Shown: in pieces, positions 16,885 through 25,794 of the stretch | Layout: each line of letters opens with the position of its first letter | Numbering within the stretch: position 1 is the first letter of the stretch | Source of the DNA: JADGRB01 sp036267635 | GTDB lineage: Bacteria > Myxococcota_A > Polyangia > Fen-1088 | Reading direction: 5' to 3' | Assembly (NCBI GenBank): GCA_036267635.1 | Contig: DATAVR010000109.1 | Location: forward strand, 13,378-77,377 | DNA: 64,000 nucleotides | Notes under the pieces: model-generated | The model's input: only the letters and a program-made list of their open reading frames with translations | The model's database searches: none | Told to the model about the DNA's origin: nothing | Position numbers and translations under genes: made by a program

Positions 16885-17148
16885 TCAGGCGGGACGGTCT
16901 TCGCTGGGGGAAGAGACCGGCGAAGAGGCGTTCTTCCGGTTGCGGGCGGCCAGCCGCCGCAAGATCTCCACGCGCGAGAGGTAGAGGTGCCAGCGCTGGC
17001 CGTGGCGCTCGTAGGGGTTCGCCTGGCTCACCCATCCTTTGAGCTGGATGGGGGTGGTCACGGCCGTTGACAGGTAGACCTCGGTGAAGAGGTTGTCCTT
17101 CATGGCTCGCTTCGCCAGCGCGTGACTCTCGAAGAAATTGTCGCGCAT
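16885..17148 (-). CDS. Small conserved-looking hypothetical protein
   Basis: This 87-residue basic protein (start MRDNFFESHALAKRAMKDNLF) has no signal peptide or membrane segment. A beta-rich middle (FTEVYLSTAVTTPIQLKGWV) and the segment ANPYERHGQRWHLYLSRVEIL suggest a small folded domain, with a disordered C-terminus. No family recognised. It lies 36 bp upstream of the RIO kinase gene on the same strand and could be transcribed with it. Confidence 0.55.
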   Translation of the reverse strand: MRDNFFESHALAKRAMKDNLFTEVYLSTAVTTPIQLKGWVSQANPYERHGQRWHLYLSRVEILRRLAARNRKNASSPVSSPSEDRPA

Positions 17149-17212
17149 GGCGGCCCTTTTAGCAGACTTTCGCCCGCCAACCTAGCCCCGGGCTCCGGCG
17201 GCGATCGGCCGA

Positions 17213-17890
17213 TCAGCGGATGCTTTTCAAGCGGGGGACCCGAAAACGTGCGCTCAGGCCGTCCAGGATTCGGACCAGGTCGTCGCCAAACATCTCACCA
17301 AGGGCGCCCCGCAGGACCCCGTAGATGCTGCTGGTGCCCGAGTTGGCGCAGGAGTAGCGATCGAAATCCGGGCTGAGCCCCAGCCGCCCGTCGTCGAGGC
17401 TCAGGGGATAGAGGCGACAGACGGACGGCTTTATCTCCGCCGGATCGAAGCCGTGCTTGAGGGCGGCGAAGTGCAGCCCGCATCCACGCTCACCGACATG
17501 GTTCAGAAAGACACAGCCCGAGTTCTCCACCTCGAGGTCGCTCGTCGCCGTCCGAATCACCTCGACGAACGGCTCTTCAGAGACGACCTCGGGATCGCGC
17601 TCGTCGAACCAGGTCTCGGGCGTTCTCTGCTCCGGCTTCAGAACCGAGGCGATCTCCGAGGCGCGGCGCAAGATGGCGCTTTTTTCCGCGTAGAAGACGT
17701 CCGCTCCGTGCTGGCAGCAGGCATCGGCGCGCGCTTGATCCTTCTCGTCCCGACACAGGCACTGGTGCTGCATGCAGTCGGTGACGAAGCGGAGGAGGAA
17801 AATCTCTCGATCGACCAGCCGGACCCGCGGGTGGTCGACAGCCAGCGCACTATCCTCGACGATCGTTTTGTCGGTCTTCGTATTCGGCAT
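17213..17890 (-). CDS. Cysteine-cluster (DUF3109 / YkgJ-like) putative metal-binding protein
   Basis: The 225-residue protein contains paired cysteines typical of the YkgJ/DUF3109 superfamily: FVTDCMQHQCLC, DACCQHG, NSGCVFL, GERGCGLHF and KPSVCRLYPL. In this superfamily the cysteines are thought to bind a metal such as zinc or iron-sulfur; the role is not known. There is no signal peptide. ATG 17890 (MPNTKTDKTI) is chosen because the frame further upstream has shadow-like composition. It stands alone, with lipoprotein genes upstream on the same strand. Confidence 0.7.
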   Translation of the reverse strand: MPNTKTDKTIVEDSALAVDHPRVRLVDREIFLLRFVTDCMQHQCLCRDEKDQARADACCQHGADVFYAEKSAILRRASEIASVLKPEQRTPETWFDERDPEVVSEEPFVEVIRTATSDLEVENSGCVFLNHVGERGCGLHFAALKHGFDPAEIKPSVCRLYPLSLDDGRLGLSPDFDRYSCANSGTSSIYGVLRGALGEMFGDDLVRILDGLSARFRVPRLKSIR

Positions 17891-17994
17891 CGGTCGGACA
17901 GCTTCAAGATATCGTGACCTCGTCCGACACGCGAGAAGCTTCCATCGGATAAAGTGCCGCGCGCGGGCTGCTGCCGCGCGCGGCTGCCGGTCTG

Positions 17995-18444
17995 CTATCG
18001 GCGCGTACAGGCGCCTCGGTCGTGGAGGGCGATCGTCTTGGCCAGCCCGGCCCGGTCCGCCATCGGCGGCACGGCGTAGCTCCGGGGGCCCTGGGCGGCC
18101 GGCGGGGGGCCGGCGCCTTCCAGCCGCATGGCCGTCCCCTCCAGGATCATGCAGCCGCACGACTGGGTGAAGCGGGCGTCGGCGATGTATGACGCGCCGG
18201 TCTGCTTCTCGGCTTTGGCGATCGCCTCGTCGATCAGTCCGACGGTCCCGTCCTGGCTGACCAACGGCGGCTCGCCGTAGCAGAACTTGGCGTTGACCGG
18301 GCCGATGGCCGTCGCGCGCTGACCTTGCGACGCACGCATGCTCATCGAGACCGCGGGCATCTGCACCAGCAGGTAGCTTTGGCAAACGTCAGCGCAGCCG
18401 ACCATGAGCAGCGGGGCCAGAACCAGTCCGATTGTCGTCTTCAT
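17995..18444 (-). CDS. Small lipoprotein
   Basis: The 149-residue protein starts with MKTTIGLVLAPLLMVGC (Cys17), a canonical lipobox. The rest has a repeated cysteine pattern (DVCQS, KFCYG, QSCGCM, RGACTR), suggesting disulfides in the periplasm or at the surface. The ATG overlaps the stop of the upstream lipoprotein gene by four bases (ATGA), so the pair is co-translated and may form a complex. No family recognised. Confidence 0.68.
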   Translation of the reverse strand: MKTTIGLVLAPLLMVGCADVCQSYLLVQMPAVSMSMRASQGQRATAIGPVNAKFCYGEPPLVSQDGTVGLIDEAIAKAEKQTGASYIADARFTQSCGCMILEGTAMRLEGAGPPPAAQGPRSYAVPPMADRAGLAKTIALHDRGACTRR

Positions 18445-18842
18445 TTGTAACCCATCCCTTTCACCACCAGGCACGTCTTGCCGAAGAACCCCGCGTTGAA
18501 TCCGTCGTGATCGGTGCTGACGTCGGTGAGGTAACGAAGGTTCGGTCCGGCCACCGCCGTCCCCATCCCGCCGTTGACCGCATCGCTGACCGACTCGCCG
18601 CGCGCCTGCCGTGCGTTCGTCAGCGCCCGGTCGAGCGTCGGCTGGCTGCCGAGCACGTGACCGAGCACGAACCAGGTGCAGTCGGCCCCCCGGATCGGTC
18701 CCACCGACACGCCCTTCGCGACGTTCTCGTCGTAGGAAACGAACGAAATATCCTTCGAGACCTGGTAGTGCAACTGAGGGGCGCACCCCGTCCCCGCGAG
18801 CAACAGGCTGCCCGCGACCAAGATGCCAATTCTTCCGCTCAT
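18441..18842 (-). CDS. Small lipoprotein, possibly TRL-like
   Basis: ATG 18842 is chosen because GGAGAAGG lies 4 bases upstream; ATG 18857 is a possible longer start. The signal MSGRIGILVAGSLLLAGTGC gives a lipidated Cys20. The mature domain contains GPIRGADCTWFVLGH and TLDRALTNARQARGE, loosely similar to TRL-like small lipoproteins in which a helix after a Cys strand is followed by D-x-x-x (this resemblance is weak). It is the first gene of a two-gene lipoprotein operon. Confidence 0.6.
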   Translation of the reverse strand: MSGRIGILVAGSLLLAGTGCAPQLHYQVSKDISFVSYDENVAKGVSVGPIRGADCTWFVLGHVLGSQPTLDRALTNARQARGESVSDAVNGGMGTAVAGPNLRYLTDVSTDHDGFNAGFFGKTCLVVKGMGYK

Positions 18843-19217
18843 GATCCTTCTCCCCATCTCATCGCCTTCTCCTTCCGTGTTGTTGGCAAGCGCTTCTCTC
18901 CAGATGATTGACGTGGCTCGCCGATCGCCACGGCGTTCGAGCGGTAGAGCGGCCGGACATCGCCGAGGGTGCTCGCCGCGGGGAACATGGATCGGCACCG
19001 AATTCGGCGACCAACCCCAGGTTCACGACCCGCTCTCCCGTCCGTCCATCCCAGCTCAACCGTTGGGAACCATGGCACGTTCGAGAACCGGGAAGCAAGC
19101 ACTTGGAGCAGGACCAAATGTGACTTTCTCGTCAGGCGCCCAGCGACCTGCCGTCACAACGGTGGCCTATCGGCGAGCCGTGCCGCCGAACAGCCCTCGA
19201 TCGAGGCTCGATCCTGA
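18843..19217. other. 375-bp intergenic region without an identified gene
   Basis: I see no convincing coding sequence, RNA gene or strong inverted repeat here. It should hold the promoter of the leftward lipoprotein operon and the end of the GlsB-like gene's transcript. Reading frames present have shadow-like composition (Arg/Ser-rich) and no ribosome site. Confidence 0.4.
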
Positions 19218-19487
19218 CTAGAGGCGGCGCGGACCGGCCGAACGAATGAGCCGCAGAACGATCAGCAGGGCGACCGCCCCGATGAAGGCGACGAAGATCG
19301 TCCCCGCCAGCCCTCCGATCGGCGAATGGAGGTGAAGGCCGCGGAAGATCAGGCCGCCCAGGAACGAGCCCACGACGCCGATGACGATGTCACCGACGAC
19401 CCCATATCCCCCACCCACGACCGCGGAGGCCAGCCATCCGGAGATGAGTCCAATCGCCAGCCAAATCAGAAGGGTCTCGAGCGACAT
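19218..19487 (-). CDS. GlsB/YeaQ/YmgE-family small stress-response membrane protein
   Basis: The 89-residue protein has the three-helix layout of this family: LLIWLAIGLISGWLAS, then VVGDIVIGVVGSFLGG, then LAGTIFVAFIGAVALLIVL. The conserved G-x-x-G-W-L-A and G-D-x-x-x-G-x-x-G-x-x-x-G motifs are present. Family members are inner-membrane proteins linked to general or acid stress; the mechanism is unknown. AGGAGA precedes the ATG. Confidence 0.88.
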   Translation of the reverse strand: MSLETLLIWLAIGLISGWLASAVVGGGYGVVGDIVIGVVGSFLGGLIFRGLHLHSPIGGLAGTIFVAFIGAVALLIVLRLIRSAGPRRL

Positions 19488-19569
19488 GGGTATTGTCTCC
19501 TGACCGGAATCTAAGCACGCTCGAGGTGCTCAGCAAGCAGGCGAAGCCCGTCCTCTGCCGCGGCGTCGG

Positions 19570-22065
19570 GTGAAGCGAATGCTTAGGTTCACCAGCCCGG
19601 TGAGCGAAGAACGAGGACGAAGGTACGCTCCTCTCCTGCGGGCGGGGGTCATCGCGCTGAGAGTCGCCGGGGTCATCGCGGCGTTGGTCGCGGTTTCTCT
19701 CGGGGCGGCGATGCTGGCTCTGCAAACGCGCTGGGGCGGCGAGCGTCTGCGGCGAGAGCTGGTGGCGCGGGTCAACCATCAGATCCAGGGGGAGCTCGGG
19801 GTGGGGCGACTCGCCTTCGGCGGCGACCGCCTGGTCGTTTGGAACGTGACCCTGCGCGACCCCGAGGGGAACCAAGTCGCGCAGGTGGCGCGCGCCGAGG
19901 TCGACTTCCGCGTCGCGCGTCTCCTGTGCGAGGAGGTGCGGTTGACCGCGGTGGTCGTCGAGTCGCCGCGCCTGATGGCCGACAGCGGCCCCGCAGGGCT
20001 GAACCTGTCGCGGGCCCTCGCCCCGAGAAAAAGGGCTCCCGCGCCGCCGCCCCCGAAGCCCAAGGGCCACCAGGAGGGCTGGGTGATTCGCCTCGATCGC
20101 TTCGAGCTTCGAGACGGTGCCCTCTTCTTGGCGTCGACCGGCGGGGCGCAGCGCAAGGAGACGCTTCACCTCGAAGGGTTGCAGTCGTTCGTGAGTCTTC
20201 GCTACGCCACGGGCAACGGGTCGACCGATCTCGTTTTCCGGCTGAATGGCCGGAGCGTCCTGGCCCCCGTCGGGCCGCTGGCGATCAATGCCGAGGCGCG
20301 CGTTCGCGGGAGCCAGACCCACCTCGCGGCCGACGGCCGCTTGCTGGGTGGAACCGTCGAGGCGCGCGCGGAGGTCGACAGCGAACATCTGGAAGCCGCC
20401 GACCTGCTGGTCGCGATCGCCATTCCCCGAACAGAAGTGGCAGGCTTCGGCTGGGGCCCGCTGCGGATCGACGGGCGGGCGCGCCCGGGAGCGATCCCGA
20501 CGCTGGATCTGTCGCTGGCGATCCCGGGCCTGGAGCTGACCGCCAAGGGCGAGGGCAAAGCCGGCGAAACGGCTGGCGGGACGGGCGTCTTCGAGCTCGA
20601 GAGCCGACTCTCGCTCGACGACCTCGCGCGAACCGGCCAGGCGGCGCAGGCTCTGACCGCGGCGGTGGTGCCACCTCTGGCAGGTCACGGTGAGCTCCGC
20701 CTGACCGTCGGAGGGCCCCGCTCCGGCGCGCCCACCGGCTGGAGCGCCAGCGGTAAAGGGCTGTTCGGTCGCCTGCGATTCGCGGAGACATCCATCACCG
20801 ACCTGTCGATCGACGGTCACGCCGGCCAGCTGGCGAAGATTCCGGGCGAGGTCGATCTGACCATCGCCGCCGCGTCGGTGGTCACCGGAAGCAGCAAGCT
20901 CGGCCGGATCGAGCTCGTCGCCAAGGTTCGCCGGCAGGCGATCTCCCTCGCCGCCAGTCTGGCTTCGCCCGAGCCGATCCGTCTGGCGCTGGCGGGGCAG
21001 ATCGACGGCGATCGGCGGGGGCTGGCGCTGTCGCGTCTGTCTCTCTCCTATCCCAAAGTGGAGTGGCTCTCGGAAGGGACCAGCCGGCTCCGTTTCGACG
21101 ACCAGAGGCTCTCCCTCTCGGGCCTGCGCCTGCACGCGCAGGATCAGGAGCTGACGCTGAACGGATCCAAGGACGACGGGCGCCTCGACGCGCACCTCGC
21201 GCTGACGAGGTTCCGCCTCGACCTGCTGCCGGCGCTGGTCGTCCCCCGCGACCTGAACCTGGGCGGGTTGGTCGACCTCGACGTCGAGGCGAGCGGCGAG
21301 GTGAGCAATCCCAAGCTGGTCGCGCGGCTTCGATTGGACCAGGGACGCCTCAGGACGTTCTCCAGGATAGGCGCCGCGATCGACGCCACGCTGGCCGATC
21401 AAAAGGTCGACTGCACCATGAGTGTCCGCGCGCCCTCCTTGGAAATGAACGGCCGTTGTCACCTGCCGGTCGATCCGGTCGCGGGTGGCCCGCTCGACCT
21501 ACGCCTCGCCGTCGAGCGCCTCGACCTGGCCGAGGCGCTCCGAGGCTCGGGAATGACGCCGGAGCTGGCCGGTCGAATGACCGCGCGGCTGCGGATCACT
21601 GGCAGCGCCGCCAGCCCGAAGGTCGTGCTGACCGTCAACGGACGCGACCTGAACGTCAAGCGCCCCGGCGGCGCGGCCCCAGGTCCGAGCGCCATCGACA
21701 TGGGCCACGCCAGCATCTATTTGACCTACGGGGACCGCGCGGCACACGCCGACGTCGATTTCGCGTCGGCGCAAGGCGGCCAGCTCCGCGTCGACGCGGC
21801 CGCCAGGGTCGACCTGTCTTATCCGGCCGTCAGCGAAGGCATCGACCTGAAGACGCTCCCGGTTCACGGCAAAGTCGTGGCCAAGGACTTCCAGGTGGCC
21901 TGGATCGCGCCTTTCAACGATCGGCTCGAGACGCTGGGCGGCCGAGTCAGCGCCGACGCCCAGGTTGCGGGAACCGTCGGCAACCCGCAGTTCATCGGCG
22001 ACGTTCGCTGGAAGAACGGCAAGGTGGTCACCGTTCGGTCACCGAAGCCGCCGGCGCGACGCTAG
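19570..22065 (+). CDS. AsmA-like inner-membrane-anchored periplasmic protein
   Basis: The 831-residue protein has one N-terminal membrane helix (VIALRVAGVIAALVAVSLGAA, about 28-50) and a long periplasmic beta-rich region. The segment after the helix (VNHQIQGELGVGRLAFGGDRLVVWNVTLRDPEG) is the typical start of AsmA/TamB-like bridge proteins, which move lipids between membranes or tether them. A Pro/Lys linker at about residue 150 separates the first block from a long array of amphipathic strands. GTG 19570 is taken as start; ATG 19579 is equally possible. It converges with the peptidoglycan-binding lipoprotein gene, and a DUF748-like relative follows that gene. Confidence 0.75.
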   Translation: MKRMLRFTSPVSEERGRRYAPLLRAGVIALRVAGVIAALVAVSLGAAMLALQTRWGGERLRRELVARVNHQIQGELGVGRLAFGGDRLVVWNVTLRDPEGNQVAQVARAEVDFRVARLLCEEVRLTAVVVESPRLMADSGPAGLNLSRALAPRKRAPAPPPPKPKGHQEGWVIRLDRFELRDGALFLASTGGAQRKETLHLEGLQSFVSLRYATGNGSTDLVFRLNGRSVLAPVGPLAINAEARVRGSQTHLAADGRLLGGTVEARAEVDSEHLEAADLLVAIAIPRTEVAGFGWGPLRIDGRARPGAIPTLDLSLAIPGLELTAKGEGKAGETAGGTGVFELESRLSLDDLARTGQAAQALTAAVVPPLAGHGELRLTVGGPRSGAPTGWSASGKGLFGRLRFAETSITDLSIDGHAGQLAKIPGEVDLTIAAASVVTGSSKLGRIELVAKVRRQAISLAASLASPEPIRLALAGQIDGDRRGLALSRLSLSYPKVEWLSEGTSRLRFDDQRLSLSGLRLHAQDQELTLNGSKDDGRLDAHLALTRFRLDLLPALVVPRDLNLGGLVDLDVEASGEVSNPKLVARLRLDQGRLRTFSRIGAAIDATLADQKVDCTMSVRAPSLEMNGRCHLPVDPVAGGPLDLRLAVERLDLAEALRGSGMTPELAGRMTARLRITGSAASPKVVLTVNGRDLNVKRPGGAAPGPSAIDMGHASIYLTYGDRAAHADVDFASAQGGQLRVDAAARVDLSYPAVSEGIDLKTLPVHGKVVAKDFQVAWIAPFNDRLETLGGRVSADAQVAGTVGNPQFIGDVRWKNGKVVTVRSPKPPARR

Positions 22066-22073
22066 ACAACCCG

Positions 22074-22508
22074 TCACCTGGATGAGGAGGCCGGCCGCTC
22101 GCGCGGATGAGTGACGGTCTCAAAGATCAAATCGAGGTCCAGGCCCAGGTGGCGAACCGTCTCGTAGCTCGGCAAGCCGGTGGGCGGAAGCCCCTCCTGC
22201 TTCTGGAATCTTCGGAGCGCGTCGCGGGTCTGGGGGTCGAGCTGACCGTCGGTCCGTTCGCCGCCCAGGAATCCCTTTTTCTGAAGACGCCGCTGGATCC
22301 TTCGCTCGGCGCCGTCACGCAGAATCCCGTGAGCGGAGCCGGAGATCGGGATCCCGGTCTCCGCAGCCTGCTCGCGCTCGGGCTTGGTCGGCGGCACCGC
22401 CGCAGGCGGTGGAGGGGTCGCGCGCGTGTGGGCGCACCCGTCTCCCAGGCTCAGGCCGGCGCCCAGCGTGATGACGGCGGTCAGACCGACGAGGCGTTGT
22501 CCGGTCAT
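22074..22508 (-). CDS. Lipoprotein with peptidoglycan-binding-like domain
   Basis: The 144-residue lipoprotein has the signal MTGQRLVGLTAVITLGAGLSLGDGC (Cys25), a Pro-rich linker and a helix-rich domain with IQRRLQKKGFLGG, then DGQLDPQTRDALRRFQKQEGL, the PG_binding_1 signature that binds peptidoglycan. It probably links an outer-membrane-anchored complex to the cell wall. Its ATG overlaps the stop of the DUF748-like gene by four bases, so they are co-translated. Confidence 0.8.
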   Translation of the reverse strand: MTGQRLVGLTAVITLGAGLSLGDGCAHTRATPPPPAAVPPTKPEREQAAETGIPISGSAHGILRDGAERRIQRRLQKKGFLGGERTDGQLDPQTRDALRRFQKQEGLPPTGLPSYETVRHLGLDLDLIFETVTHPRERPASSSR

Positions 22509-23632
22509 GGCGAAGCCGGGGGCGAGGGGCTGTGACTCTCCGACGGTGACGTCGGCGCGGCCGGGGCGGGCGGCGCGGGCGGCTGTTCCACTGTCTTGGG
22601 CGGAAGATAGGCGTATCCGGAGGTGAGCCCCTCGACGAAGGCATTGCGCAGCACCCCGAAGATGGCCGGCCAGAGCTCGACGTCCGGGCCGGTGAGCGTT
22701 CCTTTGATCGGGATGACCGTCGCCACGGCGTTGCGGCCATGAACCCGGTCGGAGAAGAGCCTCACGGTCAGATCGGTGACCCAGGCCTTGAGCACGCTGA
22801 ATGGGTTCTTGTCGCTGGGGCGGATCTTGACGTTTTTCAGCACCGGCTTCACACCGCCGGTCAGCGTGCCGTTGCGGCAGTCGAACTCCACGAAGATGTC
22901 GATCGTGCCTTGCGGGGCCTGGAGCTTGGTCGCCGGCTCGATGAATCGATAGAGCTCCGACGTCTCGAGCCCCACCACCGCGGCTCGCCCCGAGAAGGTC
23001 AGCCCCCTCTCGAAGGGATCGGCCGTGATCAGGATGGAGACCGCGCCGCTGCGGGCGAGCGTGGCGCTGGCGGTGAGGAGGACCGGCCTGCCCTCGGTCA
23101 GGCGCACGCGGTTGGTGAGGTTCTCGACCGACAGCTGGAGATCGTGCATCCAGATCTCGGGGCGTTCCTTGCGGCTGGTGTCGACGAAGGCGACCTGGCC
23201 GTCGAGGATGTCGATGTGGTCGACCTCGAGCGGCGTGATCCGGTGCAGCAGAGCGTTCAGGTCGACGACCTCGCTCGCCGGCGCCGGTCGATCTTTCTGG
23301 TGATCCGCGGCGGCATCCTCCGGCGGCGGGGCAGCATGGAAGATGCGGATCTTGGGCTGGACGAGCTTGATCGCCGAGACCACCGCCCCGCCCTCCTTCC
23401 GCCCCTTGACCTCCACCTCGGCCCACTCGGCCTCGAGCACGTGGCTGCGCTCCGCTTCGGTGCGGGCCCCCGGAGACGGATCGTGCGGCGCTCGAGCATT
23501 CGCGCTCTGGGCGGGCGCCGGTGCATGGTGAGCGCAGCAAACGCCGCCTGTGAGGGCGAGGGCGATGAGGGCGCGCGACCATCCGGTCTGCTGCGACCGG
23601 CCACTTTCAGCAGGTGGGACCTGTCGCGGCAC
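22505..23632 (-). CDS. DUF748/AsmA-like periplasmic protein
   Basis: The GTG start at 23632 is the best placed in the frame but has no clear ribosome site, so the true start is uncertain. The 375-residue protein has a hydrophobic leader ending at GGVCC (Cys33/34), possibly lipidated, then a DUF748-like domain: LHRITPLEVDHIDILDGQVAFVD, EIWMHDLQLSVENLTN and GTIDIFVEFDCRNGTLTGGV. DUF748 proteins are AsmA-related envelope proteins thought to handle lipids or lipoproteins. The C-terminus is Pro/Ala-rich. It is co-translated with the peptidoglycan-binding lipoprotein. Confidence 0.72.
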   Translation of the reverse strand: MPRQVPPAESGRSQQTGWSRALIALALTGGVCCAHHAPAPAQSANARAPHDPSPGARTEAERSHVLEAEWAEVEVKGRKEGGAVVSAIKLVQPKIRIFHAAPPPEDAAADHQKDRPAPASEVVDLNALLHRITPLEVDHIDILDGQVAFVDTSRKERPEIWMHDLQLSVENLTNRVRLTEGRPVLLTASATLARSGAVSILITADPFERGLTFSGRAAVVGLETSELYRFIEPATKLQAPQGTIDIFVEFDCRNGTLTGGVKPVLKNVKIRPSDKNPFSVLKAWVTDLTVRLFSDRVHGRNAVATVIPIKGTLTGPDVELWPAIFGVLRNAFVEGLTSGYAYLPPKTVEQPPAPPAPAAPTSPSESHSPSPPASP

Positions 23633-23678
23633 AATAACTGAAGGCGAACATAGGGGCGCTTGACCGTCTGTCCAGGCT

Positions 23679-25778
23679 CTACTCGCCGTCGAAGTCGCCG
23701 GGGAGGCCGGTCCCGTCGCCGTCGTTCGAGATGTTCCCGGAGGGGACCGGATAGTCGCCGCTGTCCGGGCTGGGCGTGCCGAGCACTCCCGGCGGGATGC
23801 CGTGATAGACGATGTCGCCGCCGTTGCCGTCGTGGACGCCGCCGCGCGCGACCAGCGTCCCGTCGTTCTCCATCCAGTTGCAGGTGTTCCCGTGGGCGCC
23901 GTCGCAGTTGAGGAAAATGGAGATCTCCTCCTGGTGGTCGGGGAAGGACGCCACCAGACCCTGGATGCCGTCGTTGCGGCCACTCCCACCGGTCGCTCCG
24001 TCGCCGCCCGAGGCGTCCATCATCCCGGTGGTGGCGACGAGGAGGTTCCCTTTGCAGACCGTGGTGGCGTTGTTGTTGTTGTCGGTGAAGAAATAGATCA
24101 TCCCGCCCGCGCCTCCGACGCCGCCTGCGTCGGGGGCGTCGCCGCCCCGCACCGAGATCGTCCCCGCGATCGTCGCGTCGCCGTCCTTGGTCCAGAACCA
24201 GACGTGTCCGCCGCCGCCGGCGGTTCCGCTGCCGCCGGAGGCGCCCCCTTCGACGGTGATTTTGGCGGCCAGGTCGATCAGGACCGCCCCGTCGGTCGGG
24301 ATGAGCTCCATCTGGACGCGACCGCCGTCGGCGCCGTTGCCGCTGCCGCCCATCATGATCGAGCCGCCGCTGGCGTCGATTTCGCCGGTGACGTGGACGC
24401 TCCCGCTGCCGGGATCGGTGCGCGAGCTCCCGTTGAGGAGGCCGCCGGTGCCAGGTGTCGACATCGAGTTGCCGCCCCGAAGATCGAGCGCCATCGGCCC
24501 GGCGACGTCGATGTTGCCGGTGGCCGGCTCGGGCGTGACGGTGCCTCCGGCGCCGGCCGACGCCACGCCGTCGCCACCGCTGGCGACCACCGGAACGAGG
24601 ACCGAGATCGTCGGAGGCGGCGCCGTCTCGCCGACGTGAACCCCGCCCGCCGCGCCGCCCGCCACGGTCGCTCCCGCAGAGGCCGCGGTCGCGGGTCCAC
24701 CGCGCGCGTCGATGACACCGCCCAAGGTCACCGCGCCGTTGGCGTTGACCGTCAGGGCAGCAGCGCCGCCGCCTTGCGCCGTGCGGGCGGCGGTGGCGAC
24801 CGCCGCGCCGCCGCGCAGGCGTACGACGCCGGCGACGCCGATGGTCCCTCCGGCCTGCAGCGTGAGCCCACCGGCGGCGCCGCCGGTAACGGGGCCCGTC
24901 CCGCTGGCGTTGCCACCGGAGGCGTCGACGGTGCCGGTGAGGGCGATCCCCTGCGTTGCTTGAATCGAAACCGCGCCGGCCGCGCCCCCGGTGCTGGGGC
25001 CGTCACCGCCGGCGCTCGACAGGCCACCGGTGACGACGACCTGCTGGGCCACCAGACGGACGCTGCCACCGGCCTGGCCGGCGCCCGCCGTGCCGCTCGC
25101 GTCGAGCGTGCCGGTCAGGTAGAGCGTGCCGCTCACCTCGAGGTCGATCCCCTGATGCGCGGCTCCGAGATCAGCCGTTCGCAGGCTCCCCGTCAGGTAG
25201 AGATCGCCGCCGACGGTGATCTTGCGGACCGCGTCGGTTCCCCCCGTCGTCGTCTGGCTGCCAGCGAGCGCGGCGTCGCCGGTGATGGTTACGTCGGCCG
25301 CCAGCATGGCAGAGCCGATCGCGGTGGCGGCCGTGGGTGTGGCGGGGACAGAAGGCGCCGCCACCGCGGGCTGCGCCGGATCGAAGTCGGTGTCTCCCGA
25401 CGAGATCAGGTGGACGACGCCACCCGCCTGCCCCTGACCGCCCGCGGACAGCGCTGTTCCGCCCTGCACGCTCAGCGTCGGCTGCGCGAGCTCGACCCAA
25501 AGAGCGCTCTGGGTCCCGCCGGATCCGCCGCCGCCGGAGCCTCCAGCGACCGAGCCGTCGGGACTTCCGCCGCCCGCGCTCCCGATGCCGCCGCCGCCGT
25601 CGGAGGAGCCGGCGCCGCTTCCGCCGGTGGAACCGCCGGTCGTCTCGCCGGCGGGGGAGGTTGCGTTGCCGCCGCAGGCCAGCCCGGCGGCGGCCAGCGC
25701 CCCCAGCGCCAGGAAAAGACTCCGCTTGGCGCCGCCACCCGTTCCCCTCGACCCCGTCCCGAGCCAGATCATTCCCAT
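23679..25778 (-). CDS. Large Gly-rich surface lipoprotein with DASGG-type repeats
   Basis: The 699-residue protein has lipobox AGLAC (Cys35), a Gly/Ser linker to about residue 92, and a long array of short beta-strand repeats of the type G-x-x-x-L-x-A-x-G-x-I-D-A-S-G-G. Such G-x-I-x-x-x-G patterns are typical of right-handed beta-helix proteins (polymorphic membrane or adhesin-like). The C-terminus contains two cysteines and a D-x-D-G region (ISNDGDGTG). It probably sits on the cell surface as an adhesin or structural layer. The gene ends within a kilobase of two CotH genes, which encode protein kinases of spore coat in Bacillus, so it could be a substrate; this is speculation. Confidence 0.75.
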   Translation of the reverse strand: MGMIWLGTGSRGTGGGAKRSLFLALGALAAAGLACGGNATSPAGETTGGSTGGSGAGSSDGGGGIGSAGGGSPDGSVAGGSGGGGSGGTQSALWVELAQPTLSVQGGTALSAGGQGQAGGVVHLISSGDTDFDPAQPAVAAPSVPATPTAATAIGSAMLAADVTITGDAALAGSQTTTGGTDAVRKITVGGDLYLTGSLRTADLGAAHQGIDLEVSGTLYLTGTLDASGTAGAGQAGGSVRLVAQQVVVTGGLSSAGGDGPSTGGAAGAVSIQATQGIALTGTVDASGGNASGTGPVTGGAAGGLTLQAGGTIGVAGVVRLRGGAAVATAARTAQGGGAAALTVNANGAVTLGGVIDARGGPATAASAGATVAGGAAGGVHVGETAPPPTISVLVPVVASGGDGVASAGAGGTVTPEPATGNIDVAGPMALDLRGGNSMSTPGTGGLLNGSSRTDPGSGSVHVTGEIDASGGSIMMGGSGNGADGGRVQMELIPTDGAVLIDLAAKITVEGGASGGSGTAGGGGHVWFWTKDGDATIAGTISVRGGDAPDAGGVGGAGGMIYFFTDNNNNATTVCKGNLLVATTGMMDASGGDGATGGSGRNDGIQGLVASFPDHQEEISIFLNCDGAHGNTCNWMENDGTLVARGGVHDGNGGDIVYHGIPPGVLGTPSPDSGDYPVPSGNISNDGDGTGLPGDFDGE

Positions 25779-25794
25779 CTGATTCCTTTCGTTC

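Noticed and set aside
19390..21462. 690-residue leftward open frame opposite the AsmA-like gene
   Set aside because: Repetitive Arg/Gln/Asp pattern of antisense DNA; the + strand frame has a membrane anchor and AsmA pattern.
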